Assembly (NCBI GenBank): GCA_964532465.1
Contig: CAZHHX010000001.1
Location: 62,001-126,000, forward strand
DNA from: JAPLKB01 sp964532465
Lineage (GTDB): Bacteria; Desulfobacterota; Syntrophorhabdia; Syntrophorhabdales; Syntrophorhabdaceae
Direction: 5' to 3'
DNA length: 64,000 nucleotides
Part shown: one piece after another, positions 27,812-36,828 of the stretch
How the letters are laid out: every line of letters begins with the position of its first letter
How positions within the stretch are numbered: the first letter of the stretch is position 1
The notes under the pieces: generated by a model
What the model was told of the DNA's origin: nothing
Seen by the model: only the letters and a program-made list of their open reading frames with translations
Database searches by the model: none
Made by a program: the position numbers and the translations under genes

Positions 27812-29013
27812 GTGTTCATTTCCTCTTCTATCATACTGGATGGGAATTTGATTTCCAGGTCTTCGACAGAAAGTTTGCCGGTAATAAGGCGGGAGAGGAG
27901 GAGGTCGCGGGAATGTTTAATATTTATATTTTTGACCGACGTGGTTTTTATAGTTTGGAATATTGGTTCTGCTATGGCATGATATTCCTTGACCAAGTCG
28001 TATACTGGTCCTAATACTTGCAGTTTTTCAAACTTTCCTTTGCTGAGGTTAGTCATTGTAGAACCTGTATTCCCAAAAAGATAAATCGTTTCTCGCAGCC
28101 CCTTAATACACCAATAAAGGTATTCCTTGTATAAATGATCTTTCAAAACCAAGCTATTTATTTGCTGGTTAGTCTGCGATAGTCTGCCCGTTATTGAAAC
28201 AGCCCCCGCAAGGGCTCCGATGCAATTAACAAATATGGTATTTTCAGGAACAGCCTGTTTCGGTTGGCTTTCCATGCCCCTTTGGCTCAGAGTCTCCTCT
28301 GTTTCTAAAGTAAACATTTTCCCATGCATATCAGGTGTCTTAATGAAAGGACAAGGTCCATCAAAATATTCCCTTATCAATGTTGAGGGAGTTTTTCCGG
28401 TTATTACTGTCCCAAAGTCTTTCAAACGGCATATTGACCACCCCTCCGGTACACCCTTATGAAATTTCGCCTTCTCATGCCCCGGAAAGCGCATGCGCAC
28501 GAACCATTCCCGGTATATTTCCTCGGCCATCTTTTCCAGAATAGCAATCCGGCGGTTGTTGTTCTCAATCAAATCGTCATAAGCGGAGAGGATAGCGGCG
28601 ATCTTGTGCTGGATGGGGAGAGGTGGTTTGGAAATCCATAGATTATTCAAGATTCCCATTGTAAGAAACTTGGTTGTTGCGCCGGTGGATGTTTGCTCGA
28701 AGGATTTTAAAAATAACTTGAATGATTCATAAATATAGCGGGTATTTATTTCGTTACGATCTTTTGGTTCAATGATATAAGTTCTTTGGTAAGCGTTAAA
28801 TTTCCCTTTGTAGTATTTGAGAGGAAATATGCCAGCTGCGTTATTGCCTGCTAGCAAAACACACTCTGTATCAAATGCATATTTATTGATTCTGTATGTT
28901 TCTTGGGCACATGTGAAAAAGGGATATTTCCCATCTGCCTCGGCAGCATTCGAATCCAACTTGCCCGTTTTAAATGACAAAAGATCATTTGCTTTCTCGC
29001 TATGCCACTCCAT
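27808..29013 (-). CDS. hsdS: Type I restriction-modification specificity subunit S
   Basis: 401 residues from the ATG at 29013 (protein begins MEWHSEKANDLL), which overlaps the upstream stop as TGATG. Two target-recognition domains are separated by the conserved helical spacer (PLPIQHKIAAILSAYDDLIE, then EKMAEEIYREWF), with a second conserved helix near the C-terminus. It sets the DNA target of both methylation and cleavage. The target site cannot be read from the sequence. Confidence 0.93.
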   Translation of the reverse strand: MEWHSEKANDLLSFKTGKLDSNAAEADGKYPFFTCAQETYRINKYAFDTECVLLAGNNAAGIFPLKYYKGKFNAYQRTYIIEPKDRNEINTRYIYESFKLFLKSFEQTSTGATTKFLTMGILNNLWISKPPLPIQHKIAAILSAYDDLIENNNRRIAILEKMAEEIYREWFVRMRFPGHEKAKFHKGVPEGWSICRLKDFGTVITGKTPSTLIREYFDGPCPFIKTPDMHGKMFTLETEETLSQRGMESQPKQAVPENTIFVNCIGALAGAVSITGRLSQTNQQINSLVLKDHLYKEYLYWCIKGLRETIYLFGNTGSTMTNLSKGKFEKLQVLGPVYDLVKEYHAIAEPIFQTIKTTSVKNINIKHSRDLLLSRLITGKLSVEDLEIKFPSSMIEEEMNT

Positions 29014-30473
29014 CACTCTCCCCCCATCCCAACCACTTCCCAATGTCCGCCTTTTGCTGGACCGATACGCTGTAGCAGTCCCCTTTCTTTGAGCACTTGC
29101 AGATTCTTCTTTACCCCATCCTCAGTGATTCCACCGATAGCAACGGCAATTTCCTTCCTTCCTGCGGTTGGATGGCCCTTCAGATAGTCGATGATCTCCT
29201 GCTGTTTCTGGGTAGTTTTATAGGTACTTTTCTGGGTAGTTTTCCGGGTGCTATCCTCAGTACCCAGAACCTTTTCATGCAACTCCACGGTGAACCAGTG
29301 GGTAGGGTCGTTGTTCCTTACAACAGGCGGTACATAGCCCGCTGCTTGCCAGTTATCGAATATCTTCATCATGCCGCTGCCTGCGATCTCGGCCCACCCC
29401 GGCAGCCTGAATACTCTTGCGATGTCCGGGTTCCTGGGTACCGACTCACAACCTCCCATAATTTCCTCAATAGAAAAAGGGGCTGCGCCGGGATTTCTGA
29501 AGATAATCCTATCGTCGTATATCCTTATTGCCGCCTGACCGTTATCAAAATAGTCACGGTGAACAAGGAGGTTGACAAGGGCTTCTCTCACCGCAATGAC
29601 CTGGGGCACATTTTCGGTACGGCTTACTCCGTCTTCGGACATCATAAAGGGTACAGCCACATGTTTCTTCATGTAATCCATGGCTGCAAAATAGGTGCGG
29701 ATCAGATTCTCTTCGTAAATCTTACGGTCATCCCATCGCCGGTCAATTACAGTATCGTGCGTCGCGTTGCTCATACGGAAGATTGAGAGTCCGTAAGCAG
29801 AGAAATGGCGCAATATGGCATCGGTACTCCCAAAGAGGAGGAGACCTGCCATGGTGAGAACACCCACTTTCATGACGCCGCATTTTTCGAGAAACGCTTC
29901 GTCTTTAAGAGCAACAAAAGGGTGCTCAGGGTTTCTCATCCCCAGATAGCGGAGGTACATCCTTATTGTTTCCAGGTCTATATCTTTCAGACCGGTGTCT
30001 GCGATTATCATGGAGTCGGAGCTGAATTCCGATGCCTCTCTCAACATGCGGCCGATTTCATCCTTGCTCGCCCTCTGGTTTGTTGCGGCCTGCCGAATGT
30101 AGGTATTGCGGATATCGTCATTATAATAGACCGGCCTTGCTTGCCGCGGCATTGGCGGAAGCCGAAAAGCAATAACCGTCTTGTTCCCGATATTGAAGAG
30201 ATGGCCCTTTGAAGACAACTGAATGTTGAATTTGCCGCCCCTCAAGCCCGTAACGAAATCATTCTGAATCTTATCGGCATTGTCCACACCGGAAATTTCG
30301 AGGGCACCATGGGGCGTTTCTTTGACGCCAAGGACAATGATGCCTCCGTCCGAATTGGAAAAGGCGCTTACCGTCTTCCAGATGTCTTTTGGTAGTTCTT
30401 TTCTCGCTTCCTTTGCCTCAAAGTCGTCCCATTCAGGCAGCTTCAACCTGCGTATAAGTTCTTTGCGATTCAT
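29013..30473 (-). CDS. AlbA_2 (Schlafen-type) / HATPase_c_4 ATP-binding protein in the hsd operon
   Basis: 486 residues. The N-terminal AlbA_2 domain (residues ~8-140: WDDFEAKEARKELPKDIWKT, then AFSNSDGGIIVLGVKE) is followed by a RecG-like HATPase_c_4 region (ALVNLLVHRDYF, ~290). A winged helix lies at the C-terminus (GRKEIAVAIGGITEDGVKKN). Genes of this type often sit inside type I restriction operons. Proposed roles are transcriptional control or phage defence, but its function here is not proven. It overlaps hsdM by 4 bp and hsdS by 3 bp, so all are one transcript. A low-complexity Thr/Lys/Gln linker precedes the winged helix. Confidence 0.85.
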   Translation of the reverse strand: MNRKELIRRLKLPEWDDFEAKEARKELPKDIWKTVSAFSNSDGGIIVLGVKETPHGALEISGVDNADKIQNDFVTGLRGGKFNIQLSSKGHLFNIGNKTVIAFRLPPMPRQARPVYYNDDIRNTYIRQAATNQRASKDEIGRMLREASEFSSDSMIIADTGLKDIDLETIRMYLRYLGMRNPEHPFVALKDEAFLEKCGVMKVGVLTMAGLLLFGSTDAILRHFSAYGLSIFRMSNATHDTVIDRRWDDRKIYEENLIRTYFAAMDYMKKHVAVPFMMSEDGVSRTENVPQVIAVREALVNLLVHRDYFDNGQAAIRIYDDRIIFRNPGAAPFSIEEIMGGCESVPRNPDIARVFRLPGWAEIAGSGMMKIFDNWQAAGYVPPVVRNNDPTHWFTVELHEKVLGTEDSTRKTTQKSTYKTTQKQQEIIDYLKGHPTAGRKEIAVAIGGITEDGVKKNLQVLKERGLLQRIGPAKGGHWEVVGMGGE

Positions 30474-32503
30474 TCCTCACCCGTCAATTGACGTATATTG
30501 TGGCCGATGATGGCCTCAAGCTCCCGCGCCTCTGCGTTAAGCTTCATCAGTTCATCATTCATTGCAACAATTTCTTCGATGAATTCTTCCTCGGTTTTGC
30601 TGTCCTCTTCGATAACAACACCCACATACCGGCCCGGATTGAGGGAATAATCCTGTTCAGCCACCTCTTCGGGAGTGGCAAGTTTACACAGACCTGTCAC
30701 ATCCTCGTATTTTGCGTCAGGGAATCGCTCCTGAAGCCAATTGATGTGAATAAAGAAATATTCGGCGTCCTTTATCTCTTTATGGAGAAGGTCCAGATCA
30801 GCCTTCAGGGTTTTTGTCTCTTTGCTGTTGCCATGTTCTTTTTCGAGAAGGCGCACCTTTTTGTCTATCACCTTGAGCATGTCGTGGATGGCAACGAAAA
30901 AGGGTGTAAATGTGGCAGCAAGCGCCCGCTGGGATGCATTTGAACTATCAATTTCATTGGGGTCAAGGGTTTTCCGGTATGTATCGTATGCAGCTTCCAG
31001 CGTCCTGATCTCTTCGAGACGAGCCGCAAAGTCGGGAAGGTCCGTCTCTTTAAGCGCCCTCAGATATTTGCTGAGGACTTTTGACACCTCTTTGATCTTT
31101 TCCTTATTCTCCTTCAGCCGTTCCATACCATCTTCAAAGTAGCGGTCTATAAGGCGGATGAAACCTTTTCTGTCGCCTCTCTGGAGACGACTGATTATGG
31201 CAATATCGAGAATCTGCTCGTCAGAAAATTCTCTGTGAGCGCGGTCAACCTGAGTGAAAATATTGCGGGTGTCGATAAAGAGAATACGGTTATCCGGCTT
31301 GGCCCTGTCGAAAAACCAGAGTGTCGCCGGAAGCGTTACCGTATAGAACATGTTTGAAGGCAGGGTGAGCATGGCATAGATGAGGTTTTCTTCGATGAGT
31401 CTTTTGCGAATGTCGGCCTCGCTGTGTCGGGCATCTGACGCTGAATTGGCCATGACAAGGGCTGCCCGGCCTGTAGGTTTCAAGGAGGTGGCAAAGAGAT
31501 TAATCCAAAGATAGTTGCCGTTCGGCACCGTGTCTTTGCCTTTATCCTTCTTGCTCTGCTTTGATTTGTTGCGGGGCACACCGTATGTGTTAAAACGCCT
31601 GTCTTTTTCTACCCTGCTTGAATTGACATCATCCACATTAAAGGGCGGATTGGCAAGGACATAATCGAACTTCTCAAAGCTTTCAAAAAGATCTTCATAG
31701 TATGTATTGGCCTGTCTTATATCGCCCCTCAAACCGTTGACGGCAATATTCATCTTGGCAAGCTTCACCGTTTCAAGAGTCTTTTCCTGGCCATATACAA
31801 AGAGGCTCGGTTCTTCATTTTCTGCAAGCTCTTTGCTGCGATGTTCTACAAATTTCGCTGACTGGACAAACATGCCGCCGGAGCCGCAGGCAGGGTCAAA
31901 GACAGTGCCATTATAAGGCGCTACAATATCCACCATGAGGCGGACAACGGAACGCGGAGTAAAAAACTCCCCGCCGCCCTGTCCTTCGGCCATGGCGAAA
32001 TTGCCAAGGAAATATTCGTAAATCTGGCCGAACATGTCATAAGAAGCATCCCTGGGGATATTGGAAAAGTTCTTCAAAAGCTGGTTGGGAATAGTTTTAT
32101 CCGTGCGGACAAGGCGTAAATACTCATCCTGGGGAAGTACCCCTTTCAGTTCGGGCTTATACTCTTCAATGACCTCCATGGCTTTTTTGATAGCCTTGTC
32201 CACTTCCTTGTCTTCGGATAAACCGAGAAGATAGTCGTACCTGGCATGGTCGGGCAGATAAAAGCCGCATTTCTCCACAGCGATCTGGCTTATCGGTTTC
32301 TCCCGTCTGGTGCCTTTCAGGTCGTTGTATTCCTGCACGATATCTTTTTCGTAGTTGCTATACCGGTTATCGGCGAATTTCAGAAAGATAAGACCCATGA
32401 CAGGCGTGGAGTATTCGGAGGATTTCAGGTCCGAATTGGCCCGCATTGTATCCGCTGATTTCCAGAGTGTCTCTTCAAGTTTCTTCAGTTCTTCGCTGTT
32501 CAT
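30470..32503 (-). CDS. hsdM: Type I restriction-modification methyltransferase subunit M
   Basis: 677 residues. It has the HsdM N-terminal helical domain, the SAM-binding motif FDPACGSGGMFVQS (~200-214), and the N6-adenine motif NPPF (~290). The C-terminal ~250 residues are a long helical extension ending in an HsdS-contacting region (YSLNPGRYVGVV). It methylates adenine in the HsdS-defined target. It is the first gene of the operon. The 344-bp upstream gap has a possible minus-strand promoter (TTGCTC, 18 bp, TAGAAT; about 32567-32610). Confidence 0.95.
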   Translation of the reverse strand: MNSEELKKLEETLWKSADTMRANSDLKSSEYSTPVMGLIFLKFADNRYSNYEKDIVQEYNDLKGTRREKPISQIAVEKCGFYLPDHARYDYLLGLSEDKEVDKAIKKAMEVIEEYKPELKGVLPQDEYLRLVRTDKTIPNQLLKNFSNIPRDASYDMFGQIYEYFLGNFAMAEGQGGGEFFTPRSVVRLMVDIVAPYNGTVFDPACGSGGMFVQSAKFVEHRSKELAENEEPSLFVYGQEKTLETVKLAKMNIAVNGLRGDIRQANTYYEDLFESFEKFDYVLANPPFNVDDVNSSRVEKDRRFNTYGVPRNKSKQSKKDKGKDTVPNGNYLWINLFATSLKPTGRAALVMANSASDARHSEADIRKRLIEENLIYAMLTLPSNMFYTVTLPATLWFFDRAKPDNRILFIDTRNIFTQVDRAHREFSDEQILDIAIISRLQRGDRKGFIRLIDRYFEDGMERLKENKEKIKEVSKVLSKYLRALKETDLPDFAARLEEIRTLEAAYDTYRKTLDPNEIDSSNASQRALAATFTPFFVAIHDMLKVIDKKVRLLEKEHGNSKETKTLKADLDLLHKEIKDAEYFFIHINWLQERFPDAKYEDVTGLCKLATPEEVAEQDYSLNPGRYVGVVIEEDSKTEEEFIEEIVAMNDELMKLNAEARELEAIIGHNIRQLTGEE

Positions 32504-32847
32504 TTCCCGAACCTTTTTTTTGGCCTGTTACGAATCGTTCAAAACCTTTATTTTGTAGCTTCAGAATTCGAAATACTATTCTACTTTTATAAATCAGTCA
32601 TGAGCAAATTGATTAGTTACATAACTTTTTTCTGTATTCAGGAATTTTACCCCTATGAAATGGAAAATACAAACAATTTCAGCATTAATGGTGAACATTA
32701 TCTTGTTATGGGGATTTTATGTTACCAACATCACAGACAGGTAGGAAGAAAACTTAAATGCAGTGAATAGTTGTTAGTGAACAGTGAATAGTAAATAACC
32801 AAAACTTTAGAATCTCATGCCATGAGTGCTTTTCCGATATTCTTTCT
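32504..32847. other. Gap upstream of hsdM
   Basis: 344 bp lacking a supported gene. It holds a weak minus-strand promoter for the hsd operon and the GTGAATA array at 32763-32797. A 29-codon frame at 32655 is discussed as rejected. Confidence 0.4.
32763..32797. repeat. GTGAATA heptamer tandem array, second locus
   Basis: Five 7-bp units: gtgaata, gttgtta, gtgaaca, gtgaata, gtaaata. Same unit and copy number as 16312-16346. Confidence 0.7.
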
Positions 32848-33789
32848 TTATCGCCCTTTGTTTCCGAAGGGTTCTTCTTTTTCAAAGTCGGGTATAAAAA
32901 GGGGCGCGCTTTCGAGTTTCTGGATGAAGGCGTTTTTGAAACCTTCATCTATTAGCAGGTCCGTCAATCTGTCGTATTCTTCATGTTTTATCCTTCTGTT
33001 CATTAGAGGATATTGACCGGCCTTATGCACGGGATAATACTGCGACATGAAGCTGATAAAGGTATCTGTTCCCAGGTTGTCCCGTATCCATTCTATGATT
33101 TTATCGGACCCTGCAAGTCCTCCGGGAAGGACAAGGTGTCTTATGAGCAGGCCTCTTGTCGCGACGCCGTCTTTTATCATCAGGACTCCCACCTGCCTTT
33201 TCATTTCAAGAATCGCTGCCGCTGCGTGTTCGGGATAGCTTTTATCAACAGGCGCATCGGAAAGTTTTTTTGCCACCCCGGCGTTCCAGTATTTGAAGTC
33301 AGGCATGTAAATATCTATAAGGCCATCGAGGATTTTTAATGATTCTGCGTTTTCATAGGCATTTGTGTTGTAGACAAAGGGAATTTTAAGCCCCTTTTGC
33401 TTTGCCTTTTTTATGGCTGTAGCTATGAAGGGAATGTAAGGCGTGGGGCTGACAAGGTTGATATTGTGACAGCCCTGTTTTTCAAGGAGGAGAAATATAT
33501 CGGCCAGCTCTTCAACCGTGTAGGATTCACCTTCTCTGTAATGGCTTATCTGATAATTCTGGCAGAATATGCACTGCAGGTTGCAGGAGGAAAAAAAGAT
33601 CGTGCCTGAACCTTTAGTGCCGGAAATGGGCGGTTCTTCCCCGTAGTGCGGCCCATAATGGGCGATAATAATCTCATTCGCTATGCCGCAGTAACCTTTT
33701 TCACCATTGAGCCTGTTGACCCCGCATCTTCGTGGGCAGAGCTCGCATTTTTCCAGAAGGAATGAATATTTATCAATGGCATCCGGCAT
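32848..33789 (-). CDS. Radical SAM protein, PflA-related
   Basis: 313 residues. An N-terminal Cys motif (CELCPRRCGVNR, later GYCG) precedes the radical SAM cluster motif CNLQCIFC (CxxxCxxC, ~71-78). This layout is that of stand-alone PflA-like proteins annotated as pyruvate-formate-lyase activating homologues, often near AmmeMemoRadiSam genes. No glycyl-radical enzyme or AmmeMemo partner is nearby, so the substrate is unknown. It ends the minus-strand run that starts with the Arn genes, but a 7-bp repeat array separates them. Confidence 0.85.
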   Translation of the reverse strand: MPDAIDKYSFLLEKCELCPRRCGVNRLNGEKGYCGIANEIIIAHYGPHYGEEPPISGTKGSGTIFFSSCNLQCIFCQNYQISHYREGESYTVEELADIFLLLEKQGCHNINLVSPTPYIPFIATAIKKAKQKGLKIPFVYNTNAYENAESLKILDGLIDIYMPDFKYWNAGVAKKLSDAPVDKSYPEHAAAAILEMKRQVGVLMIKDGVATRGLLIRHLVLPGGLAGSDKIIEWIRDNLGTDTFISFMSQYYPVHKAGQYPLMNRRIKHEEYDRLTDLLIDEGFKNAFIQKLESAPLFIPDFEKEEPFGNKGR

Positions 33790-33848
33790 TAAAAGGCCTG
33801 TTTAGCAATCCTGCTTACCCGCAATCCGCACCCCCGCCAAGCGAGGGC

Positions 33849-33916
33849 AACCCGCAACCCGCAACCCGCAACCCGTAACCCGTAACCCGTAACCCGTAAC
33901 CCGTAACCCGTAACCC
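33849..33916. repeat. AACCCGY heptamer tandem array
   Basis: Three aacccgc units followed by six aacccgt units and a partial unit, in perfect 7-bp register. It lies between the radical SAM gene and the ArnA-dehydrogenase gene. Related solo pieces (cccgcaacccgcac) occur up to 33946. Confidence 0.9.
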
Positions 33917-33950
33917 CGCCAGTCAAGGGCAGGCCCCGCAACCCGCACAA

Positions 33951-34985
33951 TCACCCCGTTTTCTGGTTCAATTCGAGGTAGTATTCAAGGGTTTTTCTCA
34001 AGGCCGTATCAAGGTCAACCTTGGGCTCCCAGCCGATAAGCGTCTTTGCTTTTTTGATTGAAGGCACCCTGAAGTCAATATCCTGATAACCTTCACCGTA
34101 GTAATCCTTAGAGAATGTCTCAACAATTTCAGAATGTTTTGTAATGTTTTTTGTTGAAGGATGATTTACGAACATCTCCTTCAGCTTAAGGGCAAGTTCT
34201 TTTATCGTGGCTTCATTGGCCGGATTTCCGATATTGAATATTTCGCCGTTAAATTTGTCATCCTTGTTTTCGATGATTTTAATGAGACAGTCAATGCCGT
34301 CATCTATATAGGTGAAGCATCTGCGCTGCATGCCGCCGTCTACAAGCTTGATGGATTCGCCGAGGAAAAGATTGCTGATAAACTGAGTGACAACTCTTGA
34401 ACTTCCCTCTTTCTCAGAGTCGGTTATAAGTTCATCAAGCTTCGGCCCTATCCAGTTGAAGGGTCTGAAGAGGGTGAATTTCAAACCGTGCTGAAATCCG
34501 TATGCCCATATAACCCTGTCAAGGAGCTGTTTCGATGAACTGTAAATCCACCGCTGCATTCTTATAGGTCCAAGCATAAGGACGCTTTCATCTTCATCGA
34601 ATTCCTTATCTGTGCACATACCGTATACTTCCGATGTGGAGGGAAAAAGAAGTTTTTTTCCATATTTTACGCAGAGTCTCACGATATTTAAATTTTCCTC
34701 AAAATCAAGGTGAAAGACTTTGAGAGGGTCTTTTACATATGTTGCTGGTGTGGCTATGGCGACAAGCGGAAGGACTATATCACATTTCTTCACATGGTAT
34801 TCTATCCATTCCCTGTTGATTGATATATCACCTTCCACAAAATGGAAGCGTTTATCCCCAAGGCAGGTATCAAGTTTATCGTTTCTTATGTCCATGCCGT
34901 ATACTTCCCAGTCTTTTTGCTTCAGTATCTGCGATGCAAGGCTGTTGCCGATAAATCCGTTCACGCCGAGTATTAATATCTTCAA
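33951..34985 (-). CDS. arnA: UDP-glucuronate decarboxylase-type epimerase (ArnA C-terminal domain homologue)
   Basis: 344 residues. It is an extended SDR with the NAD site ILGVNGFIGNSLAS at the N-terminus and the YSSSKQLLDRV catalytic segment (Tyr-x3-Lys). It corresponds to the dehydrogenase half of ArnA, which oxidatively decarboxylates UDP-glucuronate to UDP-4-keto-arabinose. Here it is a separate gene overlapping the formyltransferase gene by 4 bp, so ArnA is split. It works with ArnC and ArnT to put aminoarabinose on lipid A. ArnB, which must follow it in the pathway, is not in the window. Confidence 0.83.
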   Translation of the reverse strand: MKILILGVNGFIGNSLASQILKQKDWEVYGMDIRNDKLDTCLGDKRFHFVEGDISINREWIEYHVKKCDIVLPLVAIATPATYVKDPLKVFHLDFEENLNIVRLCVKYGKKLLFPSTSEVYGMCTDKEFDEDESVLMLGPIRMQRWIYSSSKQLLDRVIWAYGFQHGLKFTLFRPFNWIGPKLDELITDSEKEGSSRVVTQFISNLFLGESIKLVDGGMQRRCFTYIDDGIDCLIKIIENKDDKFNGEIFNIGNPANEATIKELALKLKEMFVNHPSTKNITKHSEIVETFSKDYYGEGYQDIDFRVPSIKKAKTLIGWEPKVDLDTALRKTLEYYLELNQKTG

Positions 34986-35902
34986 AAGCTACCTCCAAGA
35001 ATTTTATTTTCCAAATCATGTTTCCGGGCGAACTCTTCGCCGTCCATTTCCGCTTCACCTTCCATCTGCACCTTCAGTAATTTCAAAATGCCGCTGCCGG
35101 TGCCCACTGCAAGCGGTTTCCCGAAGATGATTTTACCGGGTTTTACATCCACTGTTGCCGCTTCCGGATAGGCCTGCCATATATAGAATTTTCTGCCGTT
35201 GAGGTAGGTAAAGGCGCCGGGATAGGGATGCGTTACGGCGCGCGTGAGATTGTAGAGGGACAGAGCATCTTTATCCCATGAAATCAGCCCGTCTTCCGGT
35301 TTTCTGCCGCCGAAATATGAAGAAGCGCCAGCCTGCGGGATGCTTTTAAACGTGTTGTCTCTGAACTGCGGTAAAACTTCCTGCATGAGCGACTTTGCAG
35401 CATCCGCCATTTTCATGAACACCGTATGCGCCGTATCTTCGAATGTTATCTCGCATGTCTTCTGTGCCACAATATCTCCGGCATCAGGTTTTTCAACCAT
35501 ATGATGGAGGGTAACGCCGGTTTCCTTTTCTCCTGCAATAAGCACCCAGTTAACAGGGCACCTTCCCCTGAATTTCGGAAGCAAAGAACCATGGAGATTA
35601 AATGCGCCGATTTTCGGGATATCGAGGATTTCTTTGCCTATCATATTTCTGTAATAAAATGAAAAGATAATATCCGGCGAGAGAGACTTTATAAGTTCAA
35701 CCCATGATTTGTCTTTCAATGTTTCCGGCGTGTATACGGGGATATTGTATCGCTCTGCAATGGCTGACGGTTTTCTGAACCATATCTCCTCTTCCGGCGC
35801 ATCCTCGTGGGTAAAAAGGCAAAGCGCGTCAACGCCGAATTGTATCAATTCATCAAGGCATACATAGCCTATCTCGTGGTATCCGAATACCACAACTCTC
35901 AT
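34982..35902 (-). CDS. arnA: UDP-4-amino-4-deoxyarabinose formyltransferase (ArnA N-terminal domain homologue)
   Basis: 306 residues. It has the formyltransferase motif FNLHGSLLPKFRGRCPVNW (Asn and His of the N10-formyl-THF transfer site), GVTLHHM and DAGDIV (the motif Asp), and the C-terminal OB-like domain (HPYPGAFTYLNGRKFYI). It is the stand-alone form of the ArnA formyltransferase half. It lies between arnC and the ArnA-like dehydrogenase and overlaps both by 4 bp. Other sugar formyltransferases share this fold, but the neighbours favour aminoarabinose. Confidence 0.83.
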   Translation of the reverse strand: MRVVVFGYHEIGYVCLDELIQFGVDALCLFTHEDAPEEEIWFRKPSAIAERYNIPVYTPETLKDKSWVELIKSLSPDIIFSFYYRNMIGKEILDIPKIGAFNLHGSLLPKFRGRCPVNWVLIAGEKETGVTLHHMVEKPDAGDIVAQKTCEITFEDTAHTVFMKMADAAKSLMQEVLPQFRDNTFKSIPQAGASSYFGGRKPEDGLISWDKDALSLYNLTRAVTHPYPGAFTYLNGRKFYIWQAYPEAATVDVKPGKIIFGKPLAVGTGSGILKLLKVQMEGEAEMDGEEFARKHDLENKILGGSF

Positions 35903-36828
35903 AGAAACTCACTTTTAATAATAAACCTCGGCCTTCTTCTTACTTCCTGGTAAATCCTTCCGATATACTCGCCTATGACGCCCAGCGCGAATATCTGGAT
36001 TCCTATAAAAAAGAACAATATGCCGAAAAGTGTGAATGTGCCTTCCACTTCGGGGCCTACAATGAATCTTCTTGCAATGAGATAGAGGGAAAAGACAAGC
36101 CCCATAAGGGCTATCAGGATGCCGAGGACGCCGATAAACTGGATGGGCAGCAATGAGAAGCTTGTCATAAGGTCAAAATTCAACCGGAAAAGCTTGAAAA
36201 GGCTGTATTTTGTAGCTCCTTTCTTTCTCTCGTCATGTTCCACTTCTATTTCAATAATTTTTCTGGCAAATGTGTTTGCCAGGGCAGGTATGAAACTTGA
36301 CGATTCCGGGCACATATTTATATTGTCAATAATATTCCGCTGATATGCCCTTAACATGCAACCGTAGTCCCTTAATTTAACACCGACAAGTTTTGATGTG
36401 ATCTTGTTCACGATCATTGACGCAACTCTTCTGAAAAGCGTATCTTTCCGTTTCTTTCTGTATGTGCCTACAACCTCATAACCGTTCTCGATCTCCCTGA
36501 TGAGTTTCGGTATCTCTTCAGGAGGATTTTGCAGGTCAGCGTCAATTGTGACAATAATATCACCTTTCGCGTAGCCGAATCCGGCAAAAAGAGCCATGTG
36601 CTGACCATAGTTCCTGTTAAACTCGATGACTTTAACGGCAGGATACCGGTCATAGAATTTTTCCAGAATGTGCTGAGTGTTGTCAGTGCTCCCATCGTTG
36701 GTGTAGATAATCTCATAGGGTTTCTTAATGCCTTCGAGCGTCTTATGCAGTCTTTCCTGTAATTCAAGGAGGGATTCCTCCTCATTCAAAACAGGGATCA
36801 ACACAGATATATAGGGCTTATCTTCCAT
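35899..36828 (-). CDS. arnC: Undecaprenyl-phosphate 4-deoxy-4-formamido-L-arabinose transferase
   Basis: 309 residues. It is a GT-A type glycosyltransferase (family 2): SVLIPVLNEEESL, TNDGSTDNT, DADLQNPPEEIP, then two C-terminal TM helices (~232-260 and 268-290). This is the ArnC/DPM-type architecture, moving a sugar to undecaprenyl phosphate on the cytoplasmic face. It starts within the last 11 bp of arnT and ends in a 4-bp overlap with the formyltransferase gene. The context supports the Arn role over other polyprenyl-sugar synthases. Confidence 0.82.
   Translation of the reverse strand: MEDKPYISVLIPVLNEEESLLELQERLHKTLEGIKKPYEIIYTNDGSTDNTQHILEKFYDRYPAVKVIEFNRNYGQHMALFAGFGYAKGDIIVTIDADLQNPPEEIPKLIREIENGYEVVGTYRKKRKDTLFRRVASMIVNKITSKLVGVKLRDYGCMLRAYQRNIIDNINMCPESSSFIPALANTFARKIIEIEVEHDERKKGATKYSLFKLFRLNFDLMTSFSLLPIQFIGVLGILIALMGLVFSLYLIARRFIVGPEVEGTFTLFGILFFFIGIQIFALGVIGEYIGRIYQEVRRRPRFIIKSEFL

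Noticed and set aside
32655..32744. 29-codon hydrophobic peptide (MKWKIQTISALMVNIILLWG...)
   Set aside because: It could be a small membrane protein, but no Shine-Dalgarno is at proper spacing and it cannot be told from chance.
33849..33916. Possible CRISPR array
   Set aside because: The repeats are 7 bp with no spacers, so this is a simple tandem repeat.
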